Made by a program: the position numbers and the translations under genes. The notes beneath the pieces were generated by a model, which was not told the origin of the DNA, did not search any database, and saw only the letters and a list, made by a program, of their open reading frames with translations. Positions 39,587-48,738 of a stretch of DNA of 64,000 nucleotides are shown piece after piece (the stretch's first letter is position 1; every line of letters begins with the position of its first letter). Origin of the DNA: WHSV01 sp050693895 (GTDB taxonomy: Bacteria; Actinomycetota; CADDZG01; WHSQ01). The stretch spans positions 1 through 64,000 of the forward strand of contig JBOGWS010000019.1 in NCBI GenBank assembly GCA_050693895.1, in the 5' to 3' direction.

Positions 39587-41055
39587 GACGGGTCAGGATC
39601 GGGATGATCGGCTCGGTGGTGCACGCCACGCGACTCGCGCCTCAACAGCGCGGAGCGCGCCACCAGACGTGCGGCGCGCGCTCCGAAGCGGAGCTCCAGC
39701 ACGGCGCGGTCCGCGGTGAGAGGCAGGCGGGCGAACTCCTCGAGCTCGTCGTGCGCCCTTCGCAGCCCCCCGGCGTCGCGTTCGATGCCCAGCAGGGACG
39801 AACTCACATCCTTGAGACTCTTCCATGCACCATCCACGTCGAGGCTCACCTTCTGGAGCTGAGGAGGCTCGGGCATCGACTTGATGCGTCCCGCCCGCTG
39901 CCCCGCGATAGCGCGCGCCGCGCGCCGGCCAAACACGAGCGCCTCGGCCAGAGAGTTGCCCCCCAACCGGTTGGCCCCGTGGACGCCGGTGCTCGCGCAT
40001 TCGCCGACGGCGTAGAGCCGCGGGATCGACGAGCGGCCGTCGAGGTCCGTTTGTACGCCTCCCACCGAGTAGTGGGCCGCGGGCATGACCGGCAGCAGAT
40101 CCTTGGCCGGATCGAGTCCGAAGGTGCGGCATCCAGATACCACTGTAGGGAACTCGTGACGGAGCAGCTCGGGATCGAGGTGCCGGCAATCGAGCCATGA
40201 GTGGCGAGCCACGATTGCGCGCGCGACGACGTCACGTGGGGCAAGCTCGCCGTCGCTGTGGTGCTCGAACAAGAAGCGGCGCCCCTCCGCGTCTACGACG
40301 TGTGCCCCGGCCCCCCTGAGTGCTTCGGTCAACATGAGTCTCTGGTCGCCCTCCCCCAAGGCGAGCACGGTTGGGTGGAACTGCACGAACTCGATATCGG
40401 AGAGGCCGGCGCCCACATCCCAACCGAGCGCGATCCCGTCGCCGGTTGCCCCCGCGGGGTTCGTGGTTGAGTGATAAAGCGCACCCAGCCCACCAGTGGC
40501 CAGCACGGTCGAGGTCGCCTGCACCTCGAGAAGGCCCTCCTGAGTGAGAATCCAGCCGCCCACGCACCGCCCCTCGGACACCGCGAGCTGGACGCAGGCC
40601 CCCTCCACCCGCTTGACTCGCGGAGAAGCATGCTGCCGCAAGGTCCTCATGATCGCGGCGCCGGTCGCATCGCTCGAGTGGGCCGAGCGCGCGACGCTCT
40701 GGCCACCTTCCCGGGCGAGGTGCAACTCACCTCCGGGCTCTTCCGAACGATCGAAATCGCAGCCGAGCTCGGCCAACTCCATCACGCACTCCGGCGCCTC
40801 GCTGCAAAGAAGGGCGACGGCCGACGCGTCCGCGTGGCCCGCCGCCACGCGTATCGTGTCCTGCGCGTGAAGTTCGGGGGAATCCTCGGGCCCGAGTGCC
40901 GCTGCCACTCCGCCCTGGGCCCACGGAGACGATCCCTGACCCTTGTGGCCCTTGTCGACCACCACGACCTCGGTTGTCTCTGGAAGGTGAAGCGACGCGA
41001 ACAGTCCGGCCGCGCCCGCGCCCACGACGAGAACGTCGGTCCCGATGCGGTTCAC
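39550..41055 (-). CDS. nadB: L-aspartate oxidase
   Basis: A 501-aa FAD-dependent oxidase of the succinate dehydrogenase flavoprotein fold. The FAD motif is VLVVGAGAAGLFASLHLP. The substrate-binding loop is SSPWAQGGVAAALGPEDS, with LAREGGQSVARSAHSSDATG and the catalytic Arg region FEHHSDGELAPRDVVARAI. The C-terminal LYAVGECASTGVHGANRLGG and NSLAEALVFGRRAAR are the NadB pattern. It oxidises L-aspartate to iminoaspartate in the first step of NAD synthesis; nadA and nadC are not next to it. The GTG start at 41055 overlaps the TAG of the upstream enoyl-CoA hydratase (TAGTG); a longer start to 41364 would lie wholly within that gene. Confidence 0.92.
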   Translation of the reverse strand: MNRIGTDVLVVGAGAAGLFASLHLPETTEVVVVDKGHKGQGSSPWAQGGVAAALGPEDSPELHAQDTIRVAAGHADASAVALLCSEAPECVMELAELGCDFDRSEEPGGELHLAREGGQSVARSAHSSDATGAAIMRTLRQHASPRVKRVEGACVQLAVSEGRCVGGWILTQEGLLEVQATSTVLATGGLGALYHSTTNPAGATGDGIALGWDVGAGLSDIEFVQFHPTVLALGEGDQRLMLTEALRGAGAHVVDAEGRRFLFEHHSDGELAPRDVVARAIVARHSWLDCRHLDPELLRHEFPTVVSGCRTFGLDPAKDLLPVMPAAHYSVGGVQTDLDGRSSIPRLYAVGECASTGVHGANRLGGNSLAEALVFGRRAARAIAGQRAGRIKSMPEPPQLQKVSLDVDGAWKSLKDVSSSLLGIERDAGGLRRAHDELEEFARLPLTADRAVLELRFGARAARLVARSALLRRESRGVHHRADHPDPDPSWAGVRLRLTRK

Positions 41056-41840
41056 TACTTGCCCTCGAATCTCGGCGCCCGTTTGCCGAGGAACGCCTGG
41101 ACTCCCTCGAGATGGTCCCGGGTTCGCCCCGCCTCGGCCTGGAGCTCGCCCTCGAGGTCGAGCTGGTCGTCTAATGAGCTCTCCATCGCAGAGTGAGCCA
41201 AGCGCTTGGTCAGCGCGTACGCCCTGGTGGGCCCTGCTGCTAGCTCGCCGGCGAAGCTTCTCCAAGCGTCCTCGAACTCGTCCACGGGAGCCACCCGGTT
41301 GACGAGATTGAGCCTCAGGGCTTCGTCCGCCGGGATGGGTTCGCCCAATGCCGCAAGCTCCCACGCCTTTGCTGCTCCGACCATCTTGGTGAGGAACCAG
41401 ATCCCGCCCGAGTCCGGCACGAGCCCGACCTTGATGAAGGCGAGAACCAACTTGGCCTTCTCGGAAGCAATCCGAAAATCGCAGGCGAGGGCGAGGCTGG
41501 CCCCCGCTCCCGCGGCAACCCCGTTCACCGCCGCCACGACCGGCTTGGGCGCAGAGGTCACGGCTCGGATCAGTGGGTTGTAACGATCGATGAGGACGTT
41601 GCCGAGTGGGGCGCTTTGGCCCCTCTGATAGCCGTCGGCAAGGGCGCCGAGGTCCTCGCCCGAGCTGAACGCCCGGCCCTCGCCCGTGATGACGATGCAG
41701 CGCACGCCGTCGTCACCCGCGGCCTTGTCGACCGCCTGCAAGACGGCATGTCCCAGCTCGTCGTTGAATGCATTGAGCACCTCGGGCCGGTCGAGTGTGA
41801 GAACCGCCGTGCCGTCCGAGACCTCGTATCTGAGAGACAT
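41055..41840 (-). CDS. Enoyl-CoA hydratase/isomerase family protein (PaaG-like)
   Basis: A 261-aa crotonase. The first oxyanion-hole motif is GRAFSSGEDLGAL, the second is NGVAAGAGASLALACDFRIA, and the catalytic loop reads KVGLVPDSGGIWFL. At the position of the usual Glu there is an Asp (LVPDSGG), the arrangement of PaaG-type 1,2-epoxyphenylacetyl-CoA isomerases and of enoyl-CoA isomerases. The start may be the ATG at 41840 or a TTG at 41879 preceded by GAAAGG; the ATG matches family length. It overlaps nadB at TAGTG. No complete phenylacetyl-CoA pathway is near. Confidence 0.86.
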   Translation of the reverse strand: MSLRYEVSDGTAVLTLDRPEVLNAFNDELGHAVLQAVDKAAGDDGVRCIVITGEGRAFSSGEDLGALADGYQRGQSAPLGNVLIDRYNPLIRAVTSAPKPVVAAVNGVAAGAGASLALACDFRIASEKAKLVLAFIKVGLVPDSGGIWFLTKMVGAAKAWELAALGEPIPADEALRLNLVNRVAPVDEFEDAWRSFAGELAAGPTRAYALTKRLAHSAMESSLDDQLDLEGELQAEAGRTRDHLEGVQAFLGKRAPRFEGK

Positions 41841-41936
41841 GGGTTGCAGGTTATTACGAGCGAAGAGGCTGGCCCTCAACCTTTCGTTCAGGTACCGTTC
41901 CGTTCACCACATCGGGCGACAGACAGGACACGTGAA

Positions 41937-43097
41937 GTGCGCAGACTGATTCTGACGATGGCGACCGCCGTCGCAGTCCTTGCAACGCTGGTTCCCGTCG
42001 CGGCGGCGGGGCCGGGGGCCGGCAGCGTGACTATCAAGGCAGCGAGGACCCGCATCAAGTTCGGCCAGTGGGTACGCATCGAAGGCCGGGCCAGGCCCGC
42101 CGTCGACAACGAGCTCGTCACCATCATCGATCGTGAAGAAGGCCCAATCGCACAAACGAGGACTAACGAAGACGGTCGTTACGGGCTCTGGCTCCAGCCG
42201 AGGGAAAACTTGAAGATTCGTGCACGCACGCTAACCGCCAAGAGCACGTTCGTGCCCATCAAGGTCGCCGCCATCGTGAAGGTCGGCCTGCGGAAGGTGA
42301 ACCTGTTCGGGCGCGCCAGGACGTCGGGGTCGGTCAAGCCGGCCCAGCCCGGCAAGAAGGCAGTCGTTCGCCTCTATCGCAACGACAAACTCGCCCAGAA
42401 AAAGAAGGTCAGACTCCAGAACGGCCGTCGGTTCAGAGCCGGTTTCGATATCCGCAAACCAGGGTCATTCAAGGCCAAGGTCTCCTTCGGAACCAAGGAC
42501 CTCAATCCGGGCTCCGATGCATCCGGCAAGCGCAGGACGCGGCTTCCGGCACTCGCGATGGGGTCAAGGGGAAGTTACGTCAAGCGCCTCGAGAAGCGGC
42601 TGATCCAGCTCGGGTACGTCATCCCCCTGGCCGACAAGAGCTTCGGCGAACCGACGCGTGACGCCATGTATGCGTTCAACAAGATCCAGCGCCGCGCGCG
42701 CACGGGCAATGTCACGGAATCGACATGGCGCGCACTGGCGAGACCGAAGAGGCCAAAGCCGCGCGTCAGGTCGCCCCGCAATCACATCGAGATCGACCAG
42801 ACACGTCAGGTTGTCATGTGGGTCCGCAAGGGCAAGGTGAAGTGGATCCTTCATACGTCGACCGGAGCCGGTGGTGCAACCCGCGACGGAGTCTTCCGGA
42901 TGCACCGCAAGGTCGCGGGTTACTCTCCGAACAGGCTCTACTACCCGAGCTACTTCGACGGTCTGCGCGCCATCCACGGATGGCCCGAAGTGCCCAACTA
43001 CCCGGCGAGTCACGGATGCGCGCGCATACCGATGTGGGCGGCCGTCTGGGCGTACAACAATGCCCCGATTGGGAAACAGGTCCGGGTCTACCACTAA
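41937..43097 (+). CDS. Secreted L,D-transpeptidase with Ig-like and peptidoglycan-binding domains
   Basis: A 386-aa cell-wall enzyme. The signal peptide ILTMATAVAVLATLVPVAAA is followed by two Ig-like or carboxypeptidase-regulatory-like beta modules (about 28-175), a PG_binding_1 three-helix domain (MGSRGSYVKRLEKRLIQLGY, about 205-260) and a YkuD catalytic domain (about 275-386). The catalytic site is RAIHGWPEVPNYPASHGCAR, with His, the SHGC Cys and the following Arg. It forms 3-3 cross-links or lipoprotein attachments in peptidoglycan outside the cell. The GTG start at 41937 places the signal peptide at the N-terminus. It converges with purF with 16 bases between. Confidence 0.9.
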   Translation: MRRLILTMATAVAVLATLVPVAAAGPGAGSVTIKAARTRIKFGQWVRIEGRARPAVDNELVTIIDREEGPIAQTRTNEDGRYGLWLQPRENLKIRARTLTAKSTFVPIKVAAIVKVGLRKVNLFGRARTSGSVKPAQPGKKAVVRLYRNDKLAQKKKVRLQNGRRFRAGFDIRKPGSFKAKVSFGTKDLNPGSDASGKRRTRLPALAMGSRGSYVKRLEKRLIQLGYVIPLADKSFGEPTRDAMYAFNKIQRRARTGNVTESTWRALARPKRPKPRVRSPRNHIEIDQTRQVVMWVRKGKVKWILHTSTGAGGATRDGVFRMHRKVAGYSPNRLYYPSYFDGLRAIHGWPEVPNYPASHGCARIPMWAAVWAYNNAPIGKQVRVYH

Positions 43098-43113
43098 GCC
43101 TCTCGATGCGGCG

Positions 43114-44556
43114 CTAGTCCGAGGGTGCGTGGGGAGTCTCGAGTACGTGCTTGGTGTGTAGCTCGCGCTCCGGGATCGGGATCGGGTACCGGCTGCTGAA
43201 GCACGCCGTGCAGAACGAGTCGCTCGGCAGCTCCGTTGCGGCGAGCATGCCCTCGAGACTGAGGTACGCGAGCGAATCCGCGGAGATGTGGTCGCGCACT
43301 CCCTCGACGCTCAACTGCGAGCCGACCAGCTCGTCCTGGTTCGGCATGTCGATGCCGTAGAAGCACGGCCACTTCACGGGTGGTGACGAGATGCGCACGT
43401 GCACCTCGCGCGCTCCGGCCTCTCGCAGCATGTTCACGACCTGACGAGTCGTGTTGCCTCGCACGATCGAGTCGTCGGTGACGACGACGCGCTTGCCGGC
43501 GATCACCTCGCGCAGCGGGTTGAGCTTCATCTTGATGCCCTGCTGGCGCATCGCCTGGGTCGGCTGAATGAAGGTCCGACCCACGTAGCGGTTCTTGACG
43601 AAGCCCTCCCCGTACGGAATCCCCGATGCCTGCGCGAAGCCCTGCGCGGACGGAACCCCCGAGTCCGGAAGAGGCATGACCAACTCCGCGGTGGCGGGGC
43701 TTTCCTCGGCAAGACGCTGCCCCATCCGGTAGCGCGTCGCGTAAACGTTCTGGCCCATCAACGCGGAGTCGGGGCGGGCGAAGTAGACGTGTTCGAACAC
43801 GCAGGCCGCGACCGTCGGCGCCGCGAAACGATCGCTCGTGAGACCGTCCGCGTTGATTGCCACCATCTCGCCCGGTTCTACGTCCCGGATAAAACGAGCG
43901 CCGATGAGATCGAGTGCACAGGTCTCCGAGGTTAGGACCCAGCCACCCGAGTCGAACCGGCCGATGCATAGAGGGCGAAAGCCGTACGGATCGCGCACGC
44001 CGAAAACGGTGTGCTCATCCATGATCGTGAACGAGAAGGCGCCGGAAAGTCGCGGCAGGATCTCTTTGAGCGCCTGACGCGTGTCCCTCTGCTTCTGGGC
44101 CCGCGCGATGAACGCCGTCACGATTTCGGTATCGTTCGACGAGCCGAGTCGTGCCCCAGTGGGTGTGGGATCGCCGCCCGCGTCGTCGAGCTGGCGCTTG
44201 AGGTCGAGGGTGTTCACCAGGTTGCCGTTGTGGGCGAGGGCGACCTGGCCCTCGGGCCCGCTCTTGAAGCTCGGCTGCGCGTTGGCCCAGGTGTTGCGAC
44301 CGGTCGTCGAGTAGCGGCAGTGCCCGATCGCGACGTGACCGTGCAAGCTCCTCAGCGTTGGCTCGTCGAAGACCTGGCTGACGAGTCCGAGGTCCTTGTA
44401 GACGACCATGGAGTCGCCGTTCGAGATCGCGATCCCGGCCGACTCCTGGCCGCGGTGTTGCAGCGCGTAGAGAGCGTAGTAGGTGAGCCTCGCAACGTCC
44501 TCGTCGGGAGCGTAGATCCCGACGACACCGCACGCGTCTCTAGCTTCTCCTGACAT
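43114..44556 (-). CDS. purF: Amidophosphoribosyltransferase
   Basis: A 480-aa class II glutamine amidotransferase/phosphoribosyltransferase. The N-terminal nucleophile Cys lies after a short propeptide (SGEARDACGVVGIYAPDEDV), and the amidotransferase domain has YALQHRGQESAGIA. The PRTase domain carries VVVTDDSIVRGNTTRQVV, the PRPP-binding loop. It makes phosphoribosylamine from PRPP and glutamine, the first committed step of purine synthesis. The ATG at 44556 follows AAAGAGGACC; the 7-codon in-frame extension is not needed. It is separated from purL by 271 bases, unlike the tightly packed genes upstream, and converges with the L,D-transpeptidase gene. Confidence 0.95.
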   Translation of the reverse strand: MSGEARDACGVVGIYAPDEDVARLTYYALYALQHRGQESAGIAISNGDSMVVYKDLGLVSQVFDEPTLRSLHGHVAIGHCRYSTTGRNTWANAQPSFKSGPEGQVALAHNGNLVNTLDLKRQLDDAGGDPTPTGARLGSSNDTEIVTAFIARAQKQRDTRQALKEILPRLSGAFSFTIMDEHTVFGVRDPYGFRPLCIGRFDSGGWVLTSETCALDLIGARFIRDVEPGEMVAINADGLTSDRFAAPTVAACVFEHVYFARPDSALMGQNVYATRYRMGQRLAEESPATAELVMPLPDSGVPSAQGFAQASGIPYGEGFVKNRYVGRTFIQPTQAMRQQGIKMKLNPLREVIAGKRVVVTDDSIVRGNTTRQVVNMLREAGAREVHVRISSPPVKWPCFYGIDMPNQDELVGSQLSVEGVRDHISADSLAYLSLEGMLAATELPSDSFCTACFSSRYPIPIPERELHTKHVLETPHAPSD

Positions 44557-44827
44557 GGTCCTCTTTCCCGCCGGCACCCGGGTTTCGCGACCGCCTCCGC
44601 CGAAACTTGATAGCAGTGCAGAGAAAACCCGGCATCGAAGAGCGGGGGTCGGTGGACTCGTCGGTTCCGAGCGGCCCCGCCGGGGGTTCTTGACCTCGCA
44701 ACCGCCGAGCGGTACTCAGAGCAAAAACCCGGCCAAGCGTGTGGGTCTGCAACCGCCCACCGGCCATACTTCCGCAAACTTGTCCCCGCCGTGACCGGCC
44801 GTCCGCAAACGGCTCCGAAAGCATCAT
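44557..44827 (-). other. Long purL-purF spacer with repeated short motifs
   Basis: This 271-base gap holds no gene I can support; in-frame stretches through it are Arg/Gly-rich and lack homology. On the minus strand it contains GTTTGCGGA twice, a GGCGGTTGC element twice and CCGGGTTTT followed by CTCTG twice. It could hold a promoter, a leader RNA or an operator for purF. Confidence 0.4.
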
Positions 44828-47026
44828 CTATTCCACCCTAGCTGACAGGTGGCCGCTCAAGCCGCCTTCCCACGCGGATCGAGCCTCCTCGAGGCTGGTC
44901 GCGAACACCGAGAAGTCGCACATGTCCTTAGCCACCGCTCCGATTACCTCGGCGGCGACACCGTGGCGGCCGGCCAGGACGAGAACGTCGTCGACCAGTC
45001 CCTGTGCGCACGACACAACGGCGCGCGACGGGCTCTCGGAATAGAGAGCGCGATGAGGTTCGGTGCCTCCGACCTGCACGGAGAACCCGCGGTTCGAGGC
45101 AAAGGCACACTCGGCGAGGGCGATCGCCAGGCCCCCGCCGGACAGGTCGTGAGCCGAATTGAACAACCCGCCGTCCGCGCCCGCGATCAGCACCTCGTGA
45201 AGCCCCTTCTCGGCCGCCATATCCAGGCTCGGAGGAACACCGCCGATGGCGTCGTTCACGATCTTGCCGTACTCGCTTCCGCCGAAGTCGCCCAGCTCGG
45301 TCGAACCCAGCAGGACGATGGCGTCGCCTTCGTCGCGAAACCCGACGCCCACGGCCGCCGCCGGCTCGCCGACGATGCCGAGCATGCCGATGACCGGCGT
45401 CGGATAGATAGGGCGTCCATTCGTCTCGTTGTAGAAGGAGACGTTCCCTCCGGTCACGGGGGTGCCGAGGTCCCGGCACGCGTCCCCTATTCCGCGCACG
45501 ACCTCGGAGAACTGCCACATGACACCGCTCCGCTCCGGGCTTCCGAAGTTGAGGCAATTCGTTATCGCCGTTGGCCGGGCCCCCACAGCCGCGACGTTGC
45601 GGGCGGCCTCGGCGACCGCGTGGCGCGCTCCCTCGTAGGGATCGAGCATGCATAGGCGGCCGGGACCGTCGGTCGAGATGGCGACGGCCGTCTCCGTGCC
45701 GGGAAGACGGATGACGGCGGCATCGCCCCCCGGTCCGATTACCGTTCCCAAGAAGATCATATGGTCGTATTGCTCCCAGACCCAGCGCTTGGACGCCAAC
45801 TGCGGAGACGCCACCATCGCGAGGAACGACTGGCCGTAGTGCTCCGGGGCCTCATCGCCCGCGGGGGCTGCGTTGATGTCGGCTATCCAGCGAGGGCGTT
45901 CGATCGGCCGTTCGTAGACGGGCCCCTCCTCGGCGAGGGCCAGGCTCGGGACGTCGGCAACGATTCTCCCCCCGTCGACAACCTCGACCCTGCCGGTCTT
46001 GGTGATGTCGCCCAGCACGCGCGCCTCGAGTCCCCACTTGAGGCAGACCTCGAGAACCTCGGCAACATCCTCTGGCTCGACCACGGCGAGCATTCGTTCC
46101 TGCGACTCGCTGATCATGACCTCGAACGGCTCCATATTCGGCTCGCGCCGGTGCACGTTGTCCAGGTCGATTTGGATTCCGGTCCCACCCTTGGCCGTCA
46201 TCTCGGCGGTCGGACACGAGATCCCGCCGGCTCCGAGATCCTGGAACGAGGCGACGAGGTCGCGCTTGATGAGCTCGAGCGAGCACTCGATCAACAGCTT
46301 TTCGCTGAACGGGTCACCGACCTGTACCGAGGGTCGCTTATCGAGCGAGTCCTCGTCGAACTCCGCTGAGGCGAGCACGCTCGCTCCTCCGATGCCGTCT
46401 CGGCCGGTGGACGAGCCAAAGAGGATGGCGACCTGGCCCGGTACCTCGGCGCGCCCGTGCATCAGCTTCGTATCCACCACTCCGAGGCAGGCGACGTTGA
46501 CCAGTGGATTCTCTGCGTAGCACTCATCGAAAACACACTCGCCGCCAACGGTCGGGACGCCGATGGAGTTCCCATACGACGAGATTCCGTGAACGACCCC
46601 GTCGACCACATAGCGGGTCCTGGCATCGTCGAGAGGCCCGAAGCGTAACGGATCCATGAGTGCGATCGGCCTCGCCCCCATGGACAGGATGTCGCGGACG
46701 ATGCCCCCCACTCCGGTGGCCGCTCCGTTGAAGGGCTCGACGAAGCTCGGATGATTGTGGGATTCGATCTTCCACGCAACGGCGACGCCGTCGGCAACTT
46801 CGATGATGCCGGCCCCCTCACCAGGTCCGACGAGGATCCGTTCACTCTCGGTGGGCAGCGTCTTGAGTTGGACGCGGCTCGACTTGTAGCTGCAGTGCTC
46901 GCTCCACATGACTGAGAACATTGCGAGCTCCGTGTAGCTGGGCGCGCGTCCCAACCTGTCGCAGATCGCCTGGAATTCGTCGTCGGTCAGACCGAGATCG
47001 CGGTGCACGGACTCGGTCCTGCTCAT
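44828..47026 (-). CDS. purL: Phosphoribosylformylglycinamidine synthase subunit PurL
   Basis: A 732-aa small-form PurL that needs PurS and PurQ. The N-terminal segment DLGLTDDEFQAICDRLGRAP is followed by ELAMFSVMWSEHCSYKSSRV, the ATP-binding KIESHNHPSFVEPFNGAATG and DILSMGARPIALMD, then two PurM-like halves with GASVLASAEFDEDSLDKRPS and the C-terminal DLSGGGLAIALAECAFA. It amidates formylglycinamide ribotide using ammonia from PurQ. The ATG at 47026 overlaps the purQ stop by four bases; a longer start to 47119 lies inside purQ and is not used. Confidence 0.95.
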   Translation of the reverse strand: MSRTESVHRDLGLTDDEFQAICDRLGRAPSYTELAMFSVMWSEHCSYKSSRVQLKTLPTESERILVGPGEGAGIIEVADGVAVAWKIESHNHPSFVEPFNGAATGVGGIVRDILSMGARPIALMDPLRFGPLDDARTRYVVDGVVHGISSYGNSIGVPTVGGECVFDECYAENPLVNVACLGVVDTKLMHGRAEVPGQVAILFGSSTGRDGIGGASVLASAEFDEDSLDKRPSVQVGDPFSEKLLIECSLELIKRDLVASFQDLGAGGISCPTAEMTAKGGTGIQIDLDNVHRREPNMEPFEVMISESQERMLAVVEPEDVAEVLEVCLKWGLEARVLGDITKTGRVEVVDGGRIVADVPSLALAEEGPVYERPIERPRWIADINAAPAGDEAPEHYGQSFLAMVASPQLASKRWVWEQYDHMIFLGTVIGPGGDAAVIRLPGTETAVAISTDGPGRLCMLDPYEGARHAVAEAARNVAAVGARPTAITNCLNFGSPERSGVMWQFSEVVRGIGDACRDLGTPVTGGNVSFYNETNGRPIYPTPVIGMLGIVGEPAAAVGVGFRDEGDAIVLLGSTELGDFGGSEYGKIVNDAIGGVPPSLDMAAEKGLHEVLIAGADGGLFNSAHDLSGGGLAIALAECAFASNRGFSVQVGGTEPHRALYSESPSRAVVSCAQGLVDDVLVLAGRHGVAAEVIGAVAKDMCDFSVFATSLEEARSAWEGGLSGHLSARVE

Positions 47027-47715
47027 ACGCCTGCCGGGCTCGGCTGCATGTGCACCACGTGATCGAGCATCGAGCCGATGATCACGGCCCCGTCCTCCGA
47101 TCCGAGCAACGACTCGCATGCCCTCTCTGGATGCGGCATCAGGCCCAGGACGTTTCCGCGCTCGTTGGAGATTCCGGCGACGGCATCGAGGGATCCGTTG
47201 GGGTTCTTCACGTAGCGCAACACGATCTGGTCGTTCGCGCGCATCCCTTCGAGCGTGTCAGGATCCGCGTACCAGTTGCCCTCGAAGTGGTTGATCGGGA
47301 TGCGCAAAACCTGCCCGCGCTCGGCGCGTGCGGTGAACGGCGTTGCGGGAACCTCGACGCGCAGCTCGGTCCACTTGCACAGGAACTTGAGTCCCTTGTT
47401 CTTCCTCAGGGCTCCCGGAAGGAGGCCCGCCTCGCACAGAACTTGGAACCCGTTGCAGATACCGATGAGCAGTCCGCCCGACTCCGCGTGAGCGGCCACT
47501 GAATCCATGATCGGGCTGAAGCGCGCGAGCGCTCCCGTGCGAAGATAGTCGCCGTGTGCGAAGCCACCCGGCAGCACAACGATGTCCACATCCGGAAGGG
47601 CCTGATCGTCGTGCCACACGAATTCCGTGCTGGCCCCGAGTCGTTCGAAGGACCGCTCGCAGTCGAGCTCGCAGTTCGACCCCGGAAACATAACGATGCC
47701 AACACTAGCGGTCAC
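47023..47715 (-). CDS. purQ: Phosphoribosylformylglycinamidine synthase subunit PurQ (glutaminase)
   Basis: A 230-aa class I glutamine amidotransferase: VGIVMFPGSNCELDCERSFE, DIVVLPGGFAHGDYLRTGAL, and the nucleophile Cys in GLLIGICNGFQVLCEAGLLP. The His/Glu pair is in GLMPHPERACESLLG. It releases ammonia from glutamine for PurL, held together by PurS. It overlaps purL and purS by four bases on each side. Confidence 0.96.
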   Translation of the reverse strand: MTASVGIVMFPGSNCELDCERSFERLGASTEFVWHDDQALPDVDIVVLPGGFAHGDYLRTGALARFSPIMDSVAAHAESGGLLIGICNGFQVLCEAGLLPGALRKNKGLKFLCKWTELRVEVPATPFTARAERGQVLRIPINHFEGNWYADPDTLEGMRANDQIVLRYVKNPNGSLDAVAGISNERGNVLGLMPHPERACESLLGSEDGAVIIGSMLDHVVHMQPSPAGV

Positions 47716-47993
47716 GATTCCCTCCCTGCATGGTCGTCTGACCCATTGGCGATGCTCACCGTGTAGGACTCGATCACCGTGTTGGCGAGGAGGCGTTCAC
47801 ACATCTCGCCGACCTTCGACTCGGCCTCGGTAGCGTCGCTCGCGTTCAGTTCGAACTCGATCAACTTGCCGACGCGCACTCCAGACACACCTGCGTAGCC
47901 GAGCGCGGGCAACGCTCGCTCGATCGTCTGACCTTGTGGATCCGCGATGCCCGGCCTCAGGCTGACGTGGACCGTTGCATTGTAGTTCGTCAT
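47712..47993 (-). CDS. purS: Phosphoribosylformylglycinamidine synthase subunit PurS
   Basis: A 93-aa subunit, the usual PurS length. VHVSLRPGIADPQGQTIERA is the characteristic start ('V.l.pgvlDpqG.tv..aL'), then LPALGYAGVSGVRVGKLIEF and a helical end with CERLLANTVIESY. It bridges PurL and PurQ in the FGAM synthase complex. It overlaps purQ by four bases, and the Yip1 gene ends 43 bases upstream. Confidence 0.95.
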   Translation of the reverse strand: MTNYNATVHVSLRPGIADPQGQTIERALPALGYAGVSGVRVGKLIEFELNASDATEAESKVGEMCERLLANTVIESYTVSIANGSDDHAGRES

Positions 47994-48036
47994 CTACCTG
48001 CCTTTGAGTACGACGACATGAACAATGTCCGATGCT

Positions 48037-48738
48037 TCATCCCCACACCGACAACAGAATCAAGGAGCCCGCCACTATCACCAGCGAAAGACAGGCCCCC
48101 GCCACGACTACGGCTCCCAGTGCTCGCGAGAGGTCGGTTTTAGCCACGACCTGCACGCCGCGCACGAACAACGACAGCGACCACACGACCATCAACAGGC
48201 AGAGCGCGACGGAAATGGCGGCCCAGCCGGTCGCCAGTGAGTCCCCAGGCTTGGTGGTCGCGAATATCTCCGGGCCCACGATGATCAGATCGAGAGGCAG
48301 AAGCACGAGCACGGTGAACACCTGAGGGAATGCCGAAGCCCCCCACACAACGCGCGCATCGCGCCCGGACAGTTCGCCGCCGAAGGCGCGCGCGACGAGT
48401 GGCGCCACGACGCCGAACACGGCCTGACCCAGCATGGCCAGCGCGGCCCCCGTCGTGAGCGCGAAGATCAGTTCCGCGATCCCGAACTGAGTTGGGTCCA
48501 CGTCCCGGCCCCCCAGCAGCCCACCGATCTTCAGCCAGCCGATCATCAGCGACGCTCCTCCTACGACCGCGAGCACGTACGGGGTGAGGCCCTCGGGAAG
48601 GGACTCCCCCGCGCGGGCCCTGCGGTCCGCGGCGGACACGGCAGCCTCGAAACCTTCGGCGGGTGCCACGAGAACGCTGCGCAGTCTGCGGCCGAGAGTC
48701 GCCGACGACCGAGCGGGCGAACGCTCTTGGGTTCTCAC
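48037..48738 (-). CDS. Yip1-domain membrane protein in the purine operon
   Basis: A 233-aa integral membrane protein with five hydrophobic segments. After a basic N-terminus (SVLVAPAEGFEAAVSAADRR, the usual 'l..P...f......' entry of Yip1 proteins) come LTPYVLAVVGGASLMIGWLK, a helix pair around ALTTGAALAMLGQAVFGVVA, the Yip1-like ARAFGGELSGRDARVVWGAS and two C-terminal helices. Its GTG start overlaps the purC stop (GTGA), so it is translationally coupled to a purine enzyme. Nothing in the sequence gives it a purine role; a link through membrane attachment or just operon sharing is possible. Confidence 0.8.
   Translation of the reverse strand: MRTQERSPARSSATLGRRLRSVLVAPAEGFEAAVSAADRRARAGESLPEGLTPYVLAVVGGASLMIGWLKIGGLLGGRDVDPTQFGIAELIFALTTGAALAMLGQAVFGVVAPLVARAFGGELSGRDARVVWGASAFPQVFTVLVLLPLDLIIVGPEIFATTKPGDSLATGWAAISVALCLLMVVWSLSLFVRGVQVVAKTDLSRALGAVVVAGACLSLVIVAGSLILLSVWG

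Noticed and set aside
44540..44827. Possible small protein between purL and purF
   Set aside because: No homology-like features, unusual Arg/Gly composition and overlap with the purF start; treated as spacer.
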